Shown here piece after piece: positions 26,363-35,300 of a DNA stretch of 63,779 bases. Origin of the DNA: Saprospiraceae bacterium (GTDB taxonomy: Bacteria > Bacteroidota > Bacteroidia > Chitinophagales > Saprospiraceae); NCBI GenBank assembly GCA_015490715.1, contig WFXH01000026.1, positions 1 to 63,779 on the forward strand, written 5' to 3'. The notes beneath the pieces are model-generated. The model saw nothing but the letters and a program-made list of their open reading frames with translations, was not told where the DNA came from and did not search any database. A program made the translations under genes and the position numbers. Position 1 is the stretch's first letter, and each line of letters begins with the position of its first letter.

Positions 26363-27564
26363 ACGACAAAGGTAGGAAATGGCCAGAAGGGATAGACTTC
26401 TCCAGGCTGGAAAAGGGTTTTCTCAGCTGGTAGCTCGACAAAACCCTTCGTGAATGCCAGACGCGTGAAATCGCCCGAGCCATGACCAGGACGCGGAGTA
26501 GCGCGGCAGACACCACTGCTGTCGTGCTGAAGCTCGGATTCGACGAAGCGCACCAGTGGAGGGTCAAAGCGAAAGGGTTCGGCCAGCTGTACGGGCATGG
26601 AGTAATCCCACGATAGCCCAAGACAGCTCCGCACCCAGGGCAATACGTAGCGCACCGTTCCGACAATCGAAGAGACGGGATTGCCGGGCAGGGCGAAGAC
26701 CACAATTTCATCAGTGGCCCCAAACCAAAACGGCTTACCGGGGCGCTGAGCTACGCGATGAAAGTACTTGCGTACGCCCAGTGCTTCCAACACCTGGGGC
26801 AAAAAGTCCTTCTTCCCCTTGGAGACACCTCCGATGCATATCCATGCATCGACTTTTCCCATCAGGGCGCTTAATTGGTTGTGCATAACTTCGGGATCGT
26901 CGGCGAGGTGGAGCAAGGTGCTCTGGACATGATACTGCCGTAAAAGGGCTTGGACGGCATAGACATTGGATCGTCGTATCTGATGGGGAAGGGGCTCTTG
27001 GTCGATGGGTACGAGCTCATCGCCGGTGGAAAGGATAGCAAAGCTGGGAGGCCTGCGCACGCGCACCCGAGTCTTTCCTTCGGTGGCAAGAAGCGCAAGA
27101 TCGGCAGGACGTAGTAGGTGACCCGCGTCAAGTACAGTTGCCCCTTGCTGCAAATCCTCTCCTTGGGTATGGACATTTTGCCCTTGCACGACGCGATCGG
27201 CAACGATGTGAGCGATATTGCCCTCGATGGTTAGAGCTTCGTAGGGGATGACCGTATTCGCCCCTGTAGGTAATGCGGCACCGGTCATGATCTCCACGGC
27301 TTTGTGCCTGTCCGACAGTGTGCCGATAGGATCACCGGCAGCGATGCGCTTTTCAATCTCGAAGTGGCGCTGCCCTGCGGCATAGGCCGCATAGTCGATG
27401 GCAATGCCGTCCATGGCTACGCGGTTAAACGGCGGCATGTCGCGCGTGGCGACAATCGCTTCAGCAAGTACCCTGCCAACCGAGTCTTCCATGATGACGT
27501 ACTCCTCACCATATGTTCGGGCGGTGCCCAATACGAGCTCTGTAGCTTCAACAACGGTAGTCAT
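26359..27564 (-). CDS. moeA: Molybdopterin molybdenumtransferase MoeA
   Basis: MoeA inserts molybdate into adenylated molybdopterin, the last step of Moco synthesis. The 401-residue protein has PPFNRVAMDGIAI, MTGAALPTGANTVIPYE, STGDEL, GGVSKGKKDF and RPGKP...ALPGNPVSS, covering all four MoeA domains including the MogA-like nucleotide site. It is transcribed away from the other Moco genes from a shared 64-base region with an overlapping divergent promoter. Gene length is normal. Confidence 0.95.
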   Translation of the reverse strand: MTTVVEATELVLGTARTYGEEYVIMEDSVGRVLAEAIVATRDMPPFNRVAMDGIAIDYAAYAAGQRHFEIEKRIAAGDPIGTLSDRHKAVEIMTGAALPTGANTVIPYEALTIEGNIAHIVADRVVQGQNVHTQGEDLQQGATVLDAGHLLRPADLALLATEGKTRVRVRRPPSFAILSTGDELVPIDQEPLPHQIRRSNVYAVQALLRQYHVQSTLLHLADDPEVMHNQLSALMGKVDAWICIGGVSKGKKDFLPQVLEALGVRKYFHRVAQRPGKPFWFGATDEIVVFALPGNPVSSIVGTVRYVLPWVRSCLGLSWDYSMPVQLAEPFRFDPPLVRFVESELQHDSSGVCRATPRPGHGSGDFTRLAFTKGFVELPAEKTLFQPGEVYPFWPFPTFVV

Positions 27565-27576
27565 TGCACAGCAATT

Positions 27577-27609
27577 TTTGCAAAATTACTCCACATCGTT
27601 GTATCTTTG
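27577..27609 (+). promoter_or_regulatory. Promoter of the ModE-like/moaD/moeB/moaE/moaCB/moaA operon
   Basis: TTTG (27577-27580), a 21-base spacer and TATCTTTG (27602-27609) make a consensus Bacteroidota promoter. The first ATG of the ModE-like gene follows at 27629, a leader of roughly 13 bases. Its position rejects longer upstream starts for that gene. Confidence 0.65.
27581..27588 (-). promoter_or_regulatory. Candidate -7 element of the moeA promoter
   Basis: On the minus strand this reads TAATTTTG (TAnnTTTG), 16 bases before the moeA ATG. It directly abuts the -33 TTTG (27577-27580) of the divergent promoter, so the two polymerases should compete. Confidence 0.5.
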
Positions 27610-27628
27610 CGTATATAATGGTGCAAAC

Positions 27629-27967
27629 ATGCGCGTGGGTATAAAATTGTGGATAGAAGCGGAAGATGGCCTATTGCTCGGCAAGGGGCGCGTGCGACTG
27701 CTCAAGGCTATCGATCGGTATGGCTCCATCCATCGGGCCTCGAAAGAGCTCGGCATTTCATACAAAAAAGCATGGCACCAAATAGAGGATGTCAACCGCC
27801 ATGCGCCGAAGCCCGTCGTACAGCGTAAGACGGGAGGCAAAAACGGAGGAGGTACGCGCCTTACTCCTTACGGCAGAGCGGTCATTCGGTGGTACGAGCA
27901 GCTCGAAGGGGCCTGCCGACATTTTGCACAGCAAAAATGGGATGCCTATGTCGGAGAGGAGAGTTGA
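27629..27967 (+). CDS. Stand-alone ModE-type winged-helix DNA-binding protein
   Basis: This 112-residue protein corresponds only to the N-terminal DNA-binding domain of ModE: KGRVRLLKAIDRYGSIHRASKELGISYKKAWHQIEDVN is the HTH, followed by the wing (KNGGGTRLTPYGRAVIRWYEQL). The C-terminal molybdate-binding MOP domains of full ModE are absent, so how it would sense molybdate is unclear; it may respond indirectly or with a partner. The start at 27629 is fixed by the promoter at 27577-27609. It is the first gene of the moa operon and probably regulates the overlapping divergent promoter. One GGTATAAAAT repeat core lies inside its first codons. Confidence 0.85.
   Translation: MRVGIKLWIEAEDGLLLGKGRVRLLKAIDRYGSIHRASKELGISYKKAWHQIEDVNRHAPKPVVQRKTGGKNGGGTRLTPYGRAVIRWYEQLEGACRHFAQQKWDAYVGEES
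27638..27650 (+). repeat. GGTATAAAATNGT repeat copy (coding)
   Basis: Exact copy (N = T) inside codons 4-8 of the ModE-like gene; here it is translated as part of GIKLW and may be coincidental. Confidence 0.4.
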
Positions 27968-28208
27968 TCATGAGGTGGTCCTTCGGTATTGGGGCATGCT
28001 CGAAGATATCGCGGGCAAAGATGCAGAGACGGTGACGATACCTACCCATTGGAGAGTGCGGGACTTACTCGATTGGGTGGGCAATCGGTATCCATCGCTA
28101 TCGGATACGCTTTATCGCGTGGCGATAGATGGCGATTTTGCTTCGGAAGACGATGCCCTCGATGGGGTGCGAGAGGTGGCGCTTATGCCACCATTTTCTG
28201 GTGGATAG
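27948..28208 (+). CDS. moaD: Molybdopterin synthase small subunit MoaD
   Basis: MoaD is the sulfur carrier of molybdopterin synthase. The ubiquitin-like 86-residue protein ends in PPFSGG, whose terminal Gly-Gly is adenylated by MoeB and converted to a thiocarboxylate. The start ATG at 27948 overlaps the end of the ModE-like gene by 20 bases; the LRYWGMLEDIAGKDAETV beginning aligns with MoaD. moeB follows after 18 bases. Confidence 0.9.
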   Translation: MSERRVDHEVVLRYWGMLEDIAGKDAETVTIPTHWRVRDLLDWVGNRYPSLSDTLYRVAIDGDFASEDDALDGVREVALMPPFSGG

Positions 28209-28226
28209 CAGAGATTGGCTCAGTAG

Positions 28227-29303
28227 ATGATGAACGATTTGATGCGATATCGCCGACAGATGTTGTTGCCCGAAATCGGGTGGGAAGGGCAGCAGCGGCT
28301 CATGCAGGGGCATGTGTTGATCGTGGGCTTGGGAGGTCTGGGTTGTCCCGTGGCTCAGTACTTGGCTGCTGCAGGCGTGGGAACGCTGCGCCTGGTCGAT
28401 GGCGATGAAGTGCAGGAGGAAAATTTGCATCGCCAGATTCTGTTTGGAGATGCCGATGTTGGAAAGTCGAAAGTGGAGGTGGCTCGTGAGCGGCTCTGCC
28501 GGCTCAATCCGCATATAACTATTGAAGTGGTCGATGCCTACTTTGACGAGACCAATTTTGAAGCGCTTGCTCGGGATGTCGATGTCGTTGTCGATTGTAC
28601 GGATCGCTTTGACGCTCGTCTGCTCATTGATCATGCATGTCGCTTGTACGACCTTCCGCATGTGTATGGTGCTCTATATCGGTGGCAGGGGCAATGCAGT
28701 GTGTTTGGCCTGCGAGGCGGAGCGCGGTATGTCGATGTGTTTGGTACACAGGTATGTTCGGCAGAGGTGCCCACCTGTGCGGAGACGGGCATTCTCGGTC
28801 CTCTGGCGGGCCTGGTGGCTTCGGTGCAGGCGGGAGAGGTGCTTCGGCTGCTCGCCACAGGTAATAGTCCCTTAGCGGGGGTGTTGTGGATCTATGATCT
28901 TTGGAGGCATCGCCCTTCTCAGATCCGCTATAACCACAGACCGATCACTGGCAATGTCCCCCCGGTGGAAAAGTCTATTCAAATAGAGGGGAAGCGCGTA
29001 AAGCAGCTCACGGGCCAAAGCCTTAAAGAGGTCCTATCGGATGGGCGTGTGCTCTTATTGGATGTGCGTCAACCCGATGAACTACCACGTGTCGAAAGGA
29101 GCGGGGTGATGGCCATTTCGTTGGGCGAGCTTCCACACAAGCACCATTTCATACCAGAGGATAAAAAAATCGTACCTTTTTGTCGGAAGGGCCTACGTGC
29201 TCAGTGGGCTGCGCAATGGCTGGTGGAGGCGGGATATGAGGTGTTGGGGTATTTTGCACTGGAAAGCGAAAATGTATGGTTTGATGAAGCATCGATGGAT
29301 TGA
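28227..29303 (+). CDS. moeB: MoeB/ThiF-type adenylyltransferase with C-terminal rhodanese domain
   Basis: This E1-like enzyme adenylates the MoaD C terminus. The 358-residue protein has the Rossmann nucleotide motif VLIVGLGGLGCPVAQYL, the E1 DGDEVQEENLHRQ motif and the catalytic-loop region PTCAETGILGPL. Residues about 260-350 form a rhodanese domain with the active loop FCRKGLRAQ (Cys), which can supply sulfur. The CxxC pairs that hold structural zinc in E. coli MoeB are not visible (VDVFGTQVC and no CPxC near residue 240). It lies between moaD and moaE; moaE starts 20 bases before its stop. Confidence 0.9.
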   Translation: MMNDLMRYRRQMLLPEIGWEGQQRLMQGHVLIVGLGGLGCPVAQYLAAAGVGTLRLVDGDEVQEENLHRQILFGDADVGKSKVEVARERLCRLNPHITIEVVDAYFDETNFEALARDVDVVVDCTDRFDARLLIDHACRLYDLPHVYGALYRWQGQCSVFGLRGGARYVDVFGTQVCSAEVPTCAETGILGPLAGLVASVQAGEVLRLLATGNSPLAGVLWIYDLWRHRPSQIRYNHRPITGNVPPVEKSIQIEGKRVKQLTGQSLKEVLSDGRVLLLDVRQPDELPRVERSGVMAISLGELPHKHHFIPEDKKIVPFCRKGLRAQWAAQWLVEAGYEVLGYFALESENVWFDEASMD

Positions 29304-29724
29304 AGGAGCAATAGGTTGGCAGGAGGTTCGACGCCTGGTCGATGAGCTATCGGGTGGCGACACGACGGGCGCTACACAGCTCTTTGTGGGACAGGTGCGC
29401 GCCGATGTGGTGGACGGTAAGGTGGTGCGGAGCATCGTCTACAGTTGTTATCGCGAGCTGGCCGACAGGGTCTTGGAGCGCCTTATGGAGGAGGCGCGAT
29501 CGAGGTTTGGCTTACAGGCAGTGGGGATATTGCACAGTGTTGGTGAGGTGGAGGTGGGCCAATGGAGTGTAGTGGTGTGTTGTTGTGCTGCGCATCGAAA
29601 GTCGACCATGGAAGCCGTGCCGTGGATCATGGATCGGTTAAAACGGGAAGTGCCCATATTCGGTCGTGAGATATTTGTCGATGAGGGGTATCGCTGGAAG
29701 AAATCCGAAGTGCATACATCTTGA
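29284..29724 (+). CDS. moaE: Molybdopterin synthase catalytic subunit MoaE
   Basis: MoaE, with MoaD, puts the dithiolene sulfurs on cyclic pyranopterin monophosphate. The 146-residue protein has VGQVRADV, LHSVGEVEVGQWSVVV, AHRKSTMEAV and REVPIFGREIF...WKKS, including the conserved HR and the C-terminal lysine of the active site. ATG 29284 overlaps moeB by 20 bases; earlier in-frame ATGs fall deeper in moeB and lengthen it without homology. Confidence 0.9.
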   Translation: MKHRWIEGAIGWQEVRRLVDELSGGDTTGATQLFVGQVRADVVDGKVVRSIVYSCYRELADRVLERLMEEARSRFGLQAVGILHSVGEVEVGQWSVVVCCCAAHRKSTMEAVPWIMDRLKREVPIFGREIFVDEGYRWKKSEVHTS

Positions 29725-29727
29725 GCT

Positions 29728-30630
29728 ATGCGGGAGATTACACACAAGACTTCTACATTGCGTCGGGCCGTAGCGCGGGCGGAAGTACGGGTATCGCAGA
29801 GCGAGACGATACAACGCGTGCGCGACCGTACAGTACCCAAGGGGGATGTACCTTCGATGGCACGGGCTGCGGCACTTCTCGGGATCAAACACACGGCCCT
29901 CGTCGTCCCCGATTGCCATCCCCTGCCCGTAGAATACGCGCGCGTAGACATTACGACAGGAGAGCGCACGCTATATATTGAGGTAGAGGTGAAGAGCATC
30001 TATCGCACAGGGGTGGAGGTGGAGGCCATGTACGGTGCCGCAGTAGCAGCTGTGACGGTGTACGACATGCTCAAGCCCATTGATCCCGAGGTGGAAATCC
30101 ACCGCATCCACCTCGTGCACAAATCGGGGGGGAAATCGGATATCGTTGCGCAAGTGCCCGATGATTTAGACATTGCCCTTATCGTCGTATCCGATGCCAT
30201 TGTGGAGGGGAAAAAACCCGATAAGATACGCCCGACAGTCGAGAAGTTTTTCGAGGCATACGGTTTGAAAGTGAGGGCTAAAGAGCCCATTCCCGACGAT
30301 GCGGAGGCCATTCGCCAGGCGGTGGAAGATTGTGTAGATAGTGATCTAGTGTTGCTCAGTGGCGGAACAGGGTTGACGACGCGCGATAAGACGCCCGAAG
30401 TATTGAGTCGTTTGCTCGATGTGGTTATACCGGGCATAGGCGAGGCCATTCGTCAGTACGGTTATGAGCGCACACCTAAGGCATCGGTCTCGCGAGCGAT
30501 GGGTGGTATTTATGCGGGTACTTTGGTCATTGCCTTGCCGGGCTCGTCGAGTGGGGTTCGTGAGGCCTTGCACGCCTTATTTCCCTACTGGCTGACCGTG
30601 GCCGACAAGCTCAAAAAGCGCGGTTCATGA
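29728..30630 (+). CDS. moaCB: Bifunctional MoaC-MoaB (MogA-type) fusion
   Basis: This 300-residue protein has two enzymes. Residues 1-145 are MoaC, cyclic pyranopterin monophosphate synthase: KGDVPSMARAAALLGIKHT, PDCHPLP and HKSGGKSD carry the active lysines. Residues 148-300 are MoaB/MogA, molybdopterin adenylyltransferase: LIVVSDAIVEGKKPD, LLSGGTGLTTRDKTPE, PGIGEAIRQ and ALPGSSSGV. Such fusions are common in Bacteroidota. It begins 3 bases after moaE and overlaps moaA by 4 bases. Confidence 0.93.
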   Translation: MREITHKTSTLRRAVARAEVRVSQSETIQRVRDRTVPKGDVPSMARAAALLGIKHTALVVPDCHPLPVEYARVDITTGERTLYIEVEVKSIYRTGVEVEAMYGAAVAAVTVYDMLKPIDPEVEIHRIHLVHKSGGKSDIVAQVPDDLDIALIVVSDAIVEGKKPDKIRPTVEKFFEAYGLKVRAKEPIPDDAEAIRQAVEDCVDSDLVLLSGGTGLTTRDKTPEVLSRLLDVVIPGIGEAIRQYGYERTPKASVSRAMGGIYAGTLVIALPGSSSGVREALHALFPYWLTVADKLKKRGS

Positions 30631-31652
30631 GTGATGCGATGCGCCATACGGATACTGTTCAGACGCCTTTAGTCGACGCTTTTGGACGCGTGCACGATTA
30701 CTTGCGTATTTCGCTTACAGAGCGATGCAACTTGCGCTGTACCTATTGCATGCCGCCTGAAGGGGTCGTTTTGAGCCCCAAGGAGCGCATTATGAGAGGG
30801 TATGAAATCGTTGATATCGCCAAGATCTTTACCGAGCTCGGCATCAAGAAGATACGGCTGACGGGAGGAGAGCCACTGGTACGCAAAAATTTAGAACGCA
30901 TACTACGGGGCTTGGCTGCCCTACCCGTGACGCTCTCGCTCACGACCAACGGAGTGCTCTTAGACCGCTATTTGGAGCTACTGAAAGAGCTCGGCATACG
31001 CTATCTCAACATCAGCCTGGATCATTTGCATCGCGAACGGTTTTACAAGACCACTTTGCGGGATCAGTTTGAGCGCGTGATGCGCAATATTGCACATGTG
31101 GAGGCGGATCCATTTTTTCGGGTGAAGATCAATGTCGTGTTGATCAAGGGGGTCAACGACGATGAAATAGTGGATTTTGTGCGATGGACGGAGGATCGGG
31201 ATATCGATGTGCGTTTTATTGAGTTTATGCCCTTTGCGGGCAATGGATGGGATGGCTCGAAAGTCGTCGGGTATTACCAGGTGTTGGAGCGCGTGCTTGA
31301 GGCCTTTGGTCGCGATCGGGTGGAAGTACTCGACAAGGAAGCGCACGCTACGGCGACGAATTTTAAGATTAAGGGCTTTCGCGGTCGCTTTGGCATCATC
31401 GCTACGGTGACGAAGCCCTTTTGCGGTGATTGCAACCGACTGCGGCTAACGGCCAATGGCCATATCCGGAACTGTCTCTTTGCAAGGGAGGAGATCGATA
31501 TCCTCACGCCCTATCGCAAGGGGCTGGATATACGTCCGTTCATACACATGGCTGTCCAGGCCAAGCACGCGCAATGGGGTGGCTGGGACAAAGAGCGCTT
31601 TTACACCCAAAGTGCCCAACACAATCGCAGCATGATTTTAATCGGTGGTTGA
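30627..31652 (+). CDS. moaA: GTP 3',8-cyclase MoaA
   Basis: MoaA is the radical-SAM enzyme that, with MoaC, forms cyclic pyranopterin monophosphate from GTP. The 341-residue protein has the N-terminal cluster triad C34/C38/C41 (ERCNLRCTYC) and the C-terminal cluster C266/C269/C283 (FCGDCNRLRLTANGHIRNC). The C terminus ends in Gly-Gly as required in MoaA for activity. Last gene of the moa operon; convergent with the deiodinase-like gene, 2 bases between the stops. Confidence 0.95.
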   Translation: MSDAMRHTDTVQTPLVDAFGRVHDYLRISLTERCNLRCTYCMPPEGVVLSPKERIMRGYEIVDIAKIFTELGIKKIRLTGGEPLVRKNLERILRGLAALPVTLSLTTNGVLLDRYLELLKELGIRYLNISLDHLHRERFYKTTLRDQFERVMRNIAHVEADPFFRVKINVVLIKGVNDDEIVDFVRWTEDRDIDVRFIEFMPFAGNGWDGSKVVGYYQVLERVLEAFGRDRVEVLDKEAHATATNFKIKGFRGRFGIIATVTKPFCGDCNRLRLTANGHIRNCLFAREEIDILTPYRKGLDIRPFIHMAVQAKHAQWGGWDKERFYTQSAQHNRSMILIGG

Positions 31653-31654
31653 GA

Positions 31655-32311
31655 TCAATAGATCGTACAGACCTTATCGAACGGCTTTTTGTGGATGTCG
31701 GGCACCTGGGCGTCGTCGGCGGGGTATCCTGTGGGGATGAGCAAATAGGCACGTTCGTTGGGTGGGCGCTTGAGGATTTTTTCGAGAAAGCGCATGGGAC
31801 TGGGCGTATGGGTCAGTGTGGCTAAACCCGACTCGTGTAGGGCGGCCAGTAGCATGCCACAGGCGATGCCAACGGATTCGTTGACGTAGTAGTTGGGGCG
31901 TTTTTCGCCGTCTACGATTTCATACACCCTCTTAAAGACGACGATGAGATAGGGAGCGGTTTCAAGGAAGGGTTTATGCCAGTCGGTGCCGAGGGGCTGG
32001 AGGTCTTGAAGCCATTGTGGGCTCATGCGCTGGTGATAGTTGAGGTACTCTTCGCGTTCGGCGGCCTGGCGGATTTGGCGTTTGACAGTTGGATCGCGCA
32101 CGATGCAGAAGCTCCACGGTTGTTTGTTGGCACCCGAAGGGGCTGTGGCAGCCACCCGAATGGCGTATTCGATGACTTCAAGGGGGACGGGCTCGGAGGA
32201 AAAGTGACGCACCGATCGCCGCGTACGCATCCTCTCGTAAAAGGCACGCGCGCGCCTCAGCATCTCTGGTTCGTCCAATCGCTTGAAGACGAGCGGAATA
32301 TGTCGATTCAT
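31655..32311 (-). CDS. Iodotyrosine deiodinase-like FMN nitroreductase family protein
   Basis: This 218-residue nitroreductase-fold flavoprotein has the FMN-binding pieces RRSVRHFS, TAPSGANKQPW and YVNESVGIACGMLLAALH. The region 85-113 aligns with human iodotyrosine deiodinase: E88, Y92 and K113 occupy the places of E157, Y161 and K182, which bind the zwitterion of halotyrosines. The C-terminal half (PTGYPADDAQVPDIHKKP) also follows the deiodinase. Bacterial homologues, including one characterised in Haliscomenobacter, remove halides from halotyrosines. It is an isolated gene, convergent with moaA; no iodine-related neighbour. Confidence 0.82.
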   Translation of the reverse strand: MNRHIPLVFKRLDEPEMLRRARAFYERMRTRRSVRHFSSEPVPLEVIEYAIRVAATAPSGANKQPWSFCIVRDPTVKRQIRQAAEREEYLNYHQRMSPQWLQDLQPLGTDWHKPFLETAPYLIVVFKRVYEIVDGEKRPNYYVNESVGIACGMLLAALHESGLATLTHTPSPMRFLEKILKRPPNERAYLLIPTGYPADDAQVPDIHKKPFDKVCTIY

Positions 32312-32357
32312 CTCGTATGATTGGATTTTAGAATCTTTAGAATCTCTGTTGTTATGC

Positions 32358-35300
32358 TCATTTGAGGAGGGTCACATTGCCCTTTTTGACGAATTCTTCG
32401 CCACCGATGCAGCGCACGTGCAGATAGTAGGCGTAGACATCGGGGGGAAGGGGTTTGTCTTTGAAGCTGCCATCCCATGGGCTGTGGAGGTCGTGGGTTT
32501 CGAACACCTTTTCGCCCCAACGGTTGTAAATAGCAAAGTGGATTTCGTCGATGTTTTGGCCGCGCACGTAGAGCAAGTCGTTGACACCATCGCCGTTGGG
32601 GCTAAAGGCATTGGGGACAAACACCGACGTGGGATCGCAGGGCGGCGGAAGGACAAACACCGTCACCTGTAGAGCAGTGGTACATCCGTTGGTGTCGACG
32701 ATGGTCACGGTATAGGTCGTCGTAGTATCGGGAGAAGCTTCGGGATCCTTGCAGTTGGTGCAGCTCAAGGACTCCCCTGGAGACCAGGTGAACGTACCTT
32801 CGCCTTGGACCCAGAGCTGGGCCTTCCCGCCTTTGAAGATAGTCGTATCGGGTGCTATGGCAAAGGCCTGGCTATCGACTTGCAATACCTCAATATCGAC
32901 CTGACTTGTCCCTTCACACCCGTTGGTGTCGGTATAGGCTACATACCAACGGACATTGCGCGTGGGATGGACGGTGATGCGTCGTTGAGCGATGGTGTCG
33001 GACCCCTGGCTGTACCAACGCACATTGTGCAGACGCGGATCTTCTACCGCCAACACGATTGAATCTCCCACACAGATTTGATGCGTATCGAGGTGCAGGC
33101 CGTATTGGGGAAGATAGGTGATGTCGTATATGTATTGCCACTGGCAGTGGACGCTGTCAATGAGGTAGGCACTGTCGTAGACGGTAAGGATGTAGCGTTG
33201 CGTGATGCTGGTGTCGTTTGCAAAGGTGTGGACGAGCTCGATGGAGGGACAATTGGGACAGTCGATATTGGGACCTGTCCATTCGAAGTAGTCTCCATGT
33301 ATTTTGTCGATCCCTATGGTGAGGGTTTGGCCGGGGCAGAGCGTGTCGCGATAGTGTTGTTGCTGTTTGTTTAATACAAAAGGCGCGTATCTCGTATTGC
33401 AGAGGCAGTTGCCCTCGCTCGGTAGTTCGAGATACAGATAGCAGTACAGGAAGGCATGTAAGAAGAAGTAGTCGTAGCATAGGTAACCTGAATCGCCACT
33501 TACATCGACGGAGATGGGCCAGTCGCCCAGTGTGATGTCGTCGTCGGAGGGTCCGTCGCCCGTGAGATCGGCTTTGAGCAATACGCGCATCTTATCGATC
33601 GGAATATTGCGCAGACCGCTGATGCCGCGCAGGCGGAAGCAGAGTTGGAGTCCCTCCTCACGATCGAGGATGAACGAATCCCATACGATGCGCTCGATGC
33701 GCAGTTTTTCGACGACGATGGGAAGCGTGGCGGAGCCAGTGATTACATCAATGGCACAAGTGTCGCCCGTGGCTTTACAGAGGGTGCTATTGCGGTGTGT
33801 GGTAGCAAGGAAAATGTCGTACTGCTCACATGAAAGGGAGTCGATATCGACCGATAGGGTGATTTGAAACGCGATGTCGGTATGACCGATGGTCACTTCA
33901 CGGGCGTTCCACTCCAGGAGGGTACCGCTGCCCGTGGCTATTTGCTTGGGTTCGCGTGGAGTGAAATTTTGCAGTGCACGAAGAGACTTCGGCACGTAAG
34001 AAAAGCCCCTGGGCAAGGTGGCTTGAATCTTATCGCCCTCACTAAAGGGGGCGGATGCATTGAGCTGAACGTGGACGGTGATGCGGTCCTTGCACCAGAG
34101 GGTATCGGGGGTAACTCTACTGCTGTCGAAAGACACCCATTGATCTGGTGGGTCTGCAAGGCGTACGCGAATGGGAGGTGAGTTTCTACGGACGGTGTTG
34201 GTGGGTTCGAAGCAGTTGTTGCGACCCTTCACTTTGAAGTAGGCAAAGGTGCCGGGCTGAAAGTCGCAATCCAAATATCCCACCAGACGTATGGTGATTT
34301 TCGACAGGGGATCACCGACACCTGGCCAGCCATCTTTGCGAAAGCTGTCGATCACCTCGGTGAGATTCCACCGATAGATGCCCGAGGCAAGTTGCTGGGG
34401 CGAGGGGAGTGGCTGGATGACCCCTATGCTGTCGAAAACATAGCTCAAATGGTCTTCCAATAGCCGAAAGCCCTTGGGCAAGAACAAGTCGAGCTCTACC
34501 TCATAAGCAGCTCCCCTGTTGGCGTTCCATAGGTGGAGTTCGATATAGCGGAGGGTATCGCACAAGTCCATTTCACCGAAACTCACCCAAGCGTCCATTT
34601 CCAGTTCGGGGGGAAAACTCTTCACGGAGAGGTGGAAGGTGTCGATGGCGCAAGCGCGTGAGAAGAAGTCCCCCGGTGTATCGCAGGTCCAAGCGCTGAT
34701 TAGGGTGAGGTATTGCCAGTCACAACCTTGGTTGTCGGCCACGATGGTGAGCGTTTGGATGCTGTCTGTCAGCGGGCGGACAGTTATGATGTTGCCGCGT
34801 TGGCGGAAGACGCGTCCCGTGTTGTCGACGATACGCACGTTTTTTAATTGCGGGCTTTTATGGAGGATTTTAAATCGCACTTCGCCCAGCGCACTGTCCA
34901 ATGTCGTAATGATGCCTTTCCAAGACGCCCGGGCGCTGGTGCTTCGAAGTTTTGTCTGAGGTATCTGCATTTTAAACTGCAAGTAGTCCAGCTCTTCGTC
35001 GAAGGTATAGGTGTGGCTCCACTGGTGGCGGACGAGTTCCGGCCTGTTAAACCGATAAAAATACACCGAAGGAGGAACGCTGTTGGTGATGATGCGTATG
35101 CGCTGTATCGAATCTTGAAATCCTCGAGCTAAGTCGTGGCAATCCCGTAAGGTGATGTAGGGCAAGATGAGCACATGGTAGGCCTCATCGAGTGCTAAAG
35201 GGCTGTAGGATTGTGGAAGGCTCCAATCCCGAGTATTGGTCGGATAGACTGGAAGGATGCGTTGCTTTTTGATGATGAAGGGTTTGTAGTCAGATGTGTC

